From: Microbacterium paraoxydans
Lineage (GTDB): Bacteria; Actinomycetota; Actinomycetes; Actinomycetales; Microbacteriaceae
NCBI RefSeq assembly: GCF_019056515.1
Contig: NZ_CP064873.1
Location: forward strand, 1,922,001 to 1,986,000
Direction: 5' to 3'
Length of the DNA stretch: 64,000 nt
Positions within the stretch are counted from its first letter, which is position 1, and each line of letters opens with the position of its first letter. The notes under the pieces were generated by a model. The model was not told the origin of the DNA, made no database searches, and saw nothing but the letters and a program-made list of their open reading frames with translations. Made by a program: the position numbers and the translations under genes. Below, one piece after another: positions 57,837 to 64,000 of the stretch.

Positions 57837-58901
57837 ATGAAACCCGATCATCCGCCCGGCTCAGCGTTGCGTCGGCAGACCCCGAGCGCGTCTGGAGAAG
57901 AGAAAGACAAATCCCCCTTGATCAAGTACCTCGCGCGCCGTGCCCTCGGCTGGCTGCTCATGATCGTGGTCGCGACGAACCTCACCTACTTCCTCGCGTG
58001 GGGCTTCCTCGATCCGCGCAGCAACTACGTGGGTCGTCGCCCTCCGCTCACCGAAGAGCAGATCGTGAACACCCTCGCTCCCCGCAACCTGAGCGACACC
58101 GTCCCGCTCATCGAGCGGTGGTGGACGTGGCTCACCGGCATCCTGCTCCGCTGGGACTGGGGCGTGAGCCCGACGGGCGGATCCGTCAACGAGCAGGTCG
58201 CCTACCGCATGTGGGTCAGCGCGGAGCTCGTCCTCGGCGCGACGATCCTCACGACGGTCCTCGGCATCGCGCTCGGCGTGTACACCGCGTCTCGGCAGTA
58301 CAAGCTCGCCGACCGCATCGGCCAGGCGACGAGCATCATCACGCTCAACATCCCGATCGTCGTCGCGGCGTTCGCGATCGTCCTGCTCGCGATCGGCCTG
58401 AACAACGCCACCGGCACCCGCATCTTCTACGTGACCGGTAACGCCAGCCAAGGGGTCGAGGGCTTCTTCCCCACCCTCATAGACGTGCTGCAACACCTGA
58501 CGCTGCCGACGATCGCGCTGGTGCTCACCGGGTACGCGAGCATCCACTTCCTGCAGCGGTCGCTCCTGCTGGACAACATCAACGCCGATTACGTCCGCAC
58601 GGCCCGCGCGAAGGGCCTGACCAAGCAGCAGGCCATCCGCAAGCACGCGCTCCGGACGTCGCTCATCCCCGTCGCCACGCAGGTCGCCTTCACGATCCCC
58701 GCGATCTTCACCGGAGCGGTCCTGACCGAGACGATCTTCGCGTGGAACGGCATGGGCCGGTACTTCATCGAGACCATCACCAAGAACGACATCCACGGAA
58801 CCGTCGCGATCGCCGCCTTCGGTGCGGTCCTCACGGCGATCGGCGCCATCCTCGCCGACATCGCCGTCGTCGTCCTCGACCCGCGCGTGAGAGTGAGCTG
58901 A
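57837..58901 (+). CDS. Oligopeptide/dipeptide ABC transporter permease, DppB/OppB type
   Basis: 354 residues, six membrane helices. The permease coupling motif YVRTARAKGLTKQQAIRKHA (about residues 245-264) is the EAA loop of the Opp/Dpp B family, followed by LIPVATQVAFTIPAIFTGAV. ATG 57837 is the longest start; TTG 57918, giving LIKYLARRALGWLLM, matches the usual first helix better and may be the real one. First gene of an operon with dppC-like and a fused ATPase. Confidence 0.9.
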   Translation: MKPDHPPGSALRRQTPSASGEEKDKSPLIKYLARRALGWLLMIVVATNLTYFLAWGFLDPRSNYVGRRPPLTEEQIVNTLAPRNLSDTVPLIERWWTWLTGILLRWDWGVSPTGGSVNEQVAYRMWVSAELVLGATILTTVLGIALGVYTASRQYKLADRIGQATSIITLNIPIVVAAFAIVLLAIGLNNATGTRIFYVTGNASQGVEGFFPTLIDVLQHLTLPTIALVLTGYASIHFLQRSLLLDNINADYVRTARAKGLTKQQAIRKHALRTSLIPVATQVAFTIPAIFTGAVLTETIFAWNGMGRYFIETITKNDIHGTVAIAAFGAVLTAIGAILADIAVVVLDPRVRVS

Positions 58902-58902
58902 C

Positions 58903-59837
58903 ATGAGCACCGACATGCTCGACCCGACCATCCACCCGGAGCCGGAGACCGCCGGCCCCGAGACCACCCGCGTCGCCACCAAGCGGCTGTCGAAGTGGAC
59001 GCTGTACTGGCGACGCTTCTCCCGGAACCGCGGAGCCCTCATCGGCCTCGTGATCTTCGTCGTCCTCGTGCTGTTCGCCATCGTCGGGCCCTTCATCGCC
59101 CGGTACGACCACATCGAGCTCGACTTCCTGAACCTCAGCACTCCCCCGTCCGCGGAGCACTGGTTCGGCACGAACAACGCCGGAAACGACCTCTTCGCCC
59201 AGGTCGCCGTCGGCTTGCAGCGGTCGCTCATGATCGCCATCACCGTCTCCGTCGGCGTCACGATCGTGTCCGCGCTCGTCGGCACGGCCGCGGCCTACTT
59301 CGGCGGCTGGACCGAGCGCATCTCGCTCCTGGTCATCCACTTCATGATGGTGATCCCGAGCTTCCTCATCCTCGCGATGATCTCGAACAAGGCCGGCGGT
59401 GACTGGCGCGTCATCGCCCTCATCATGATCTTCGTGATCGGGTGGTACTTCCCCGCCCGCGTCATCTGGACGATGGCCCTGTCGCTGCGCGAGCGCGAGT
59501 ACGTCAGCGCCTCCCGCTACATGGGCGTCGGCGGCATGCGCATCGTGCTCCGCCACCTCCTGCCCAACATCGGCTCGCTCCTCGTCATCAACTTCACCCT
59601 CGGCGTCGTCAACGCCGTGGTGACGGAGACGGGCCTGTCCTTCCTCGGCTTCGGCGTCAAGATCCCCGACGTGTCGCTCGGTGCCCTCATCGGCGCCGGC
59701 TCGAGCTCGCTGACCACGGCGCCCTGGCTGTTCTACTTCCCGGCGGCGGCGCTGACCCTGCTCACCGTGTCGATGGCGCTCATCGCCGACGGCCTGCGCG
59801 ACGCCCTCGATCCCACCTCGGCTGCTGGAGGCCGCGC

Positions 59838-59841
<4 letters not shown>
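58903..59841 (+). CDS. Oligopeptide/dipeptide ABC transporter permease, DppC/OppC type
   Basis: 312 residues. About 35 cytoplasmic residues, then FSRNRGALIGLVIFVVLVLF as the first helix, a periplasmic loop with LSTPPSAEHWFGTNNAGNDL, and coupling motif EREYVSASRYMGVGGMRIVL in the EAA position. Starts two bases after the permease 1 stop; its stop overlaps the ATPase start. Forms the membrane pore with the DppB-type subunit. Confidence 0.95.
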
Positions 59842-61766
<1,925 letters not shown>

Positions 61767-61898
61767 CCCGGATCCCATGCGCGCGTTCCTGGTCACCGTC
61801 CGATAACGGTTAGGCGGCATTCACCGCAGCGCCGTGTTCCGGGATACAGCGCGAACTAGTCTTCCCTTTATGAAACGCCGAAAGGCGAAAGGAGCACC

Positions 61899-63611
61899 AT
61901 GAAGAACAAGAAGTTGCTGGGGGCGGTCGCGGTCGGCGGCGCCCTCGCACTCGCCCTCGCGGGCTGCGCGAGCGGTTCCGGGAACACCGGTGGCGGGGAC
62001 AACGGCGAGAAGGTCGAGACCAAGACCGCCGACTACAACCCGCAGGACCGCAGCAACCTCCAGGAAGGTGGCGAGGTCAACTTCCCCATCAACGAGATCC
62101 CGGAGCAGCTGAACGGCTTCAACAGCGATGCCAGTGCTGACACCGCTCGCCTGTGGTCGTGGTACATGCCGCAGATCCTCCTGGTCTCGCCGGAGGGCGA
62201 GGTCACGAAGAACGACGCCTACCTCGACGCGTACGAGATCGGCGAGGAGGATGGCAACACGACCATCACCTTCACGTTCAAGGACGAGGCGCACTTCAAC
62301 GACGGCACCGACATGGACTGGACGTCCGTCGACGCCACGTGGAAGGCCAACCGCTCCTACGACGAGGGCTTCAACCCGAACGCGACCGACGGCTACAAGC
62401 AGATCAAGACCGTCGAGCAGGGTGACACCGCGAAGACCGCCGTCGTGACGTTCGACGGCATCTACGCCTGGCCGTCCATGGCGTTCCTCACGGGTGGCGT
62501 CCTGCACCCGGACATCGCCGACCCGGCCGTGTTCAACGAGGCCTTCATCGGCAACATGCACCCCGAGTGGGGCGCCGGCCCGTACACCGTCGACACGTTT
62601 GACGCGAACGGCGGCTTCGTCTCGTTCAAGCCGAACCCCGAGTGGTGGGGCAACGCGCCGCTGCTCGACACGGTCACCTTCACGGCCATGGAGCCCGACG
62701 CCTCGATCAACGCCTTCAAGAACGGCGAGATCGACATGGTGGGCGCCAACACCAACGACCGCCTGAAGCAGGTCCAGGAAGTGGACGACACCGTCGTCCG
62801 CCGTGCGCAGCAGACCGCCAAGACGGTCCTGCTCGTCGACGCCGACAAGCCGCAGTTCGAGGACATCGACGTGCGCAAGGCGTTCTTCCTCGGCGTGAAC
62901 GTCGACCAGCAGAAGCAGATCGCGTGGAACGGCCTCGGCTACGAGGAGCCGGTCGCCGGTTCGCTCAACCTGTACTCGTTCCAGGACGGCTACAAGGACT
63001 CGTTCGCCGAAGCCGGTCTGAAGCACGACGTCGAGGGCGCCAAGAAGCTCCTCGACGACGCCGGCTGGACCGAGGGCGAGGACGGCATCCGCGAGAAGGA
63101 CGGCGAGAAGCTCTCCGTCACCTTCCCGATCTTCGGTGAGGACCCGACCATCGAGGCCCTCGCGAAGTCGCTGCAGGCGCAGCAGAAGGAGATCGGCATC
63201 GACCTCAAGATCGATGTCCGTGCCTCCGCCGACTTCTCCAGCGACTTCACCACGAAGAACTGGGACGTCGTCTCGCTCCGCTTCACCGACTCCGACCCGT
63301 TCGGCCCGGCCTGGTTCTGCCAGCTCTACTGCTCCGACAGCGGTCTGAACCTGTCGGCGACCGGCACGGAGGAGATCGACCAGCAGATCGCCGACGAGGT
63401 CGAGAGCCAGAAGGACGCGGAGTCCTGGACCACCGCGGCGATGGACCTCGAGCCGAAGATCATCGAGCAGACCTGGGGCCTCATCCCGCTGTACAGCGGC
63501 CCCTCGATCTACGTGGTCAAGAACGGCCTGGCGAACCTCACGCCGGAGCCCTACGTCGGTCTCGACCTGTTCGGCGTCACGCCGGTCGAGAACGTCGGCT
63601 GGGAGAAGTAA
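61899..63611 (+). CDS. Family-5 (Opp/Dpp) ABC substrate-binding lipoprotein
   Basis: 570 residues. Signal with lipobox LALAGCASGS (Cys about residue 23), then a Gly/Ser linker and an SBP_bac_5 domain (FTFKDEAHFNDGTDMDWTSV, EWGAGPYTVDTFDANGGFVS, MEPDASINAFKNGEIDMVGA). It binds peptides or similar ligands for the permease genes upstream. A 132-base gap with its own AAAGGAG Shine-Dalgarno and a probable promoter suggests higher or separate expression. A terminator follows. Confidence 0.96.
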   Translation: MKNKKLLGAVAVGGALALALAGCASGSGNTGGGDNGEKVETKTADYNPQDRSNLQEGGEVNFPINEIPEQLNGFNSDASADTARLWSWYMPQILLVSPEGEVTKNDAYLDAYEIGEEDGNTTITFTFKDEAHFNDGTDMDWTSVDATWKANRSYDEGFNPNATDGYKQIKTVEQGDTAKTAVVTFDGIYAWPSMAFLTGGVLHPDIADPAVFNEAFIGNMHPEWGAGPYTVDTFDANGGFVSFKPNPEWWGNAPLLDTVTFTAMEPDASINAFKNGEIDMVGANTNDRLKQVQEVDDTVVRRAQQTAKTVLLVDADKPQFEDIDVRKAFFLGVNVDQQKQIAWNGLGYEEPVAGSLNLYSFQDGYKDSFAEAGLKHDVEGAKKLLDDAGWTEGEDGIREKDGEKLSVTFPIFGEDPTIEALAKSLQAQQKEIGIDLKIDVRASADFSSDFTTKNWDVVSLRFTDSDPFGPAWFCQLYCSDSGLNLSATGTEEIDQQIADEVESQKDAESWTTAAMDLEPKIIEQTWGLIPLYSGPSIYVVKNGLANLTPEPYVGLDLFGVTPVENVGWEK

Positions 63612-63633
63612 CATCCTCTGACACCTCGTGTCG

Positions 63634-63668
63634 AAGCGGGGTCGGTGGTCCATCCACCGGCCCCGCTT
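63634..63668 (+). terminator. Terminator after the substrate-binding protein gene
   Basis: 15-bp stem with one T-G wobble (63634-63648 with 63654-63668), 5-base loop, followed by a short T-rich stretch (TTTCCTTA). Confidence 0.8.
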
Positions 63669-63672
63669 TCCT

Positions 63673-63678
63673 TATGCT
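63673..63678 (+). promoter_or_regulatory. Leaderless -10 box of the alpha/beta hydrolase gene
   Basis: TATGCT ends six bases before GTG 63685 and follows the terminator directly, so the hydrolase is a separate unit. Confidence 0.55.
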
Positions 63679-63684
63679 GAAGGC

Positions 63685-64000
63685 GTGACCGTCCAGACCG
63701 TCCTCGTGCACGGCATCCGCACGTCGGCCACCATGTGGCGGTCGCAGATCGAGTACCTGGGGGCACGCGGGCTCCCCGTCACCGCCGTCGACCTCCCCGG
63801 CCACGGCAGCCGGATGGACGAGGACTTCACCCTCCACGAGGCGCTGCACACGATCGATGCGGCCGTCCGCGCCGCGGCCGAGACGGGCCCCGTGCTGCTG
63901 GTCGGCCACTCCATGGGCGGGCTGCTCTCGCTCGCGTACACCGGTGGCGCTGAGCCTCCGCCCGTCGACGGACTCGTCGCCGCCGCATGCACCTCGCTTC
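63685..64000 (+). CDS. Alpha/beta hydrolase (truncated by window edge)
   Basis: 105 residues visible; the 3' end lies outside. LVHGIRTSATMW is the oxyanion-side HG motif, VDLPGHGSRMDEDF follows, and VGHSMGGLLSLAY carries the nucleophile Ser in G-H-S-M-G. Substrate unknown. GTG start without Shine-Dalgarno and a TATGCT box six bases upstream indicate a leaderless mRNA. Confidence 0.9.
   Translation, partial: MTVQTVLVHGIRTSATMWRSQIEYLGARGLPVTAVDLPGHGSRMDEDFTLHEALHTIDAAVRAAAETGPVLLVGHSMGGLLSLAYTGGAEPPPVDGLVAAACTSL

Noticed and set aside
61767..61898. Possible riboswitch before the substrate-binding protein gene
   Set aside because: No conserved aptamer core is recognisable; only a short GCCGAAAGGC hairpin and a normal Shine-Dalgarno are visible.

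Overview
The window is 64 kb of very GC-rich chromosome from an actinobacterium, most likely a Microbacterium or close relative in the Microbacteriaceae. That placement is inferred from codon usage, gene order and protein features such as OpcA, SufB-SufD-Rieske-SufC-SufT order, a glutathione peroxidase and the hrcA-dnaJ block. Nearly all of it is coding, almost all genes are ordinary chromosomal genes, and there is no phage, insertion sequence, CRISPR array or rRNA operon. No stretch longer than 300 bases lacks a gene.

Layout. 1-7 kb: end of a NarL-type sensor kinase with its response regulator, a membrane acyltransferase, an ECF-type transporter pair (EcfT, EcfA) divergent from a TetR regulator, and a MalY-type PLP lyase coupled to an MFS transporter. 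7-11.2 kb: suf iron-sulfur assembly operon (sufB, sufD, Rieske ferredoxin, sufC, sufT-like). 11.4-14 kb: heme A branch (ctaA, ctaB). 14-22.3 kb: pentose phosphate operon tkt-tal-pgi-zwf-opcA-pgl, translationally coupled at most junctions. 22.3-28.7 kb: DMT transporter, peptide deformylase, a lipoprotein, and a PucR-type regulator divergent from an alcohol dehydrogenase/APC permease pair. A tRNA-Asn lies at 28.9 kb.

29-57.7 kb is mostly a conserved actinobacterial housekeeping block on the minus strand: lepA, hemW, hrcA, dnaJ, rsmE, HIT, phoH, ybeY, corC, era, leuA, recO, uppS, dusB, dgt, dnaG. It is interrupted by small accessory islets: an ECF sigma factor/membrane protein/secreted I36-type inhibitor operon, a quinone-oxidoreductase-like gene, a TetR-VOC pair flanked by two copies of a 70-bp repeat, a TRIC channel, a P-loop kinase-like gene, and a Tat-exported metallophosphoesterase. 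57.8-63.6 kb is an oligopeptide/dipeptide ABC importer with a fused double ATPase and a family-5 binding protein. The window ends inside an alpha/beta hydrolase gene.

The most informative signals are regulatory. leuA is preceded by a 15-codon leader peptide gene with four consecutive Leu codons, followed by a hairpin; the Leu-codon run is complementary to the leuA start region. Ten genes, including that leader, have a -10-like hexamer exactly six bases before the start codon, the layout of leaderless transcripts. Other signals are a CIRCE operator at hrcA, double operators at the EcfA/tetR divergence, a 15-bp palindrome at tetR/VOC, a candidate response-regulator site, repeated intergenic elements, and a likely frameshift at the start of dusB. 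I did not find a wholly new multi-gene system; the best candidates for follow-up are the leuA leader, the 70-bp repeat bracketing tetR-VOC, and the sigma/I36 operon.
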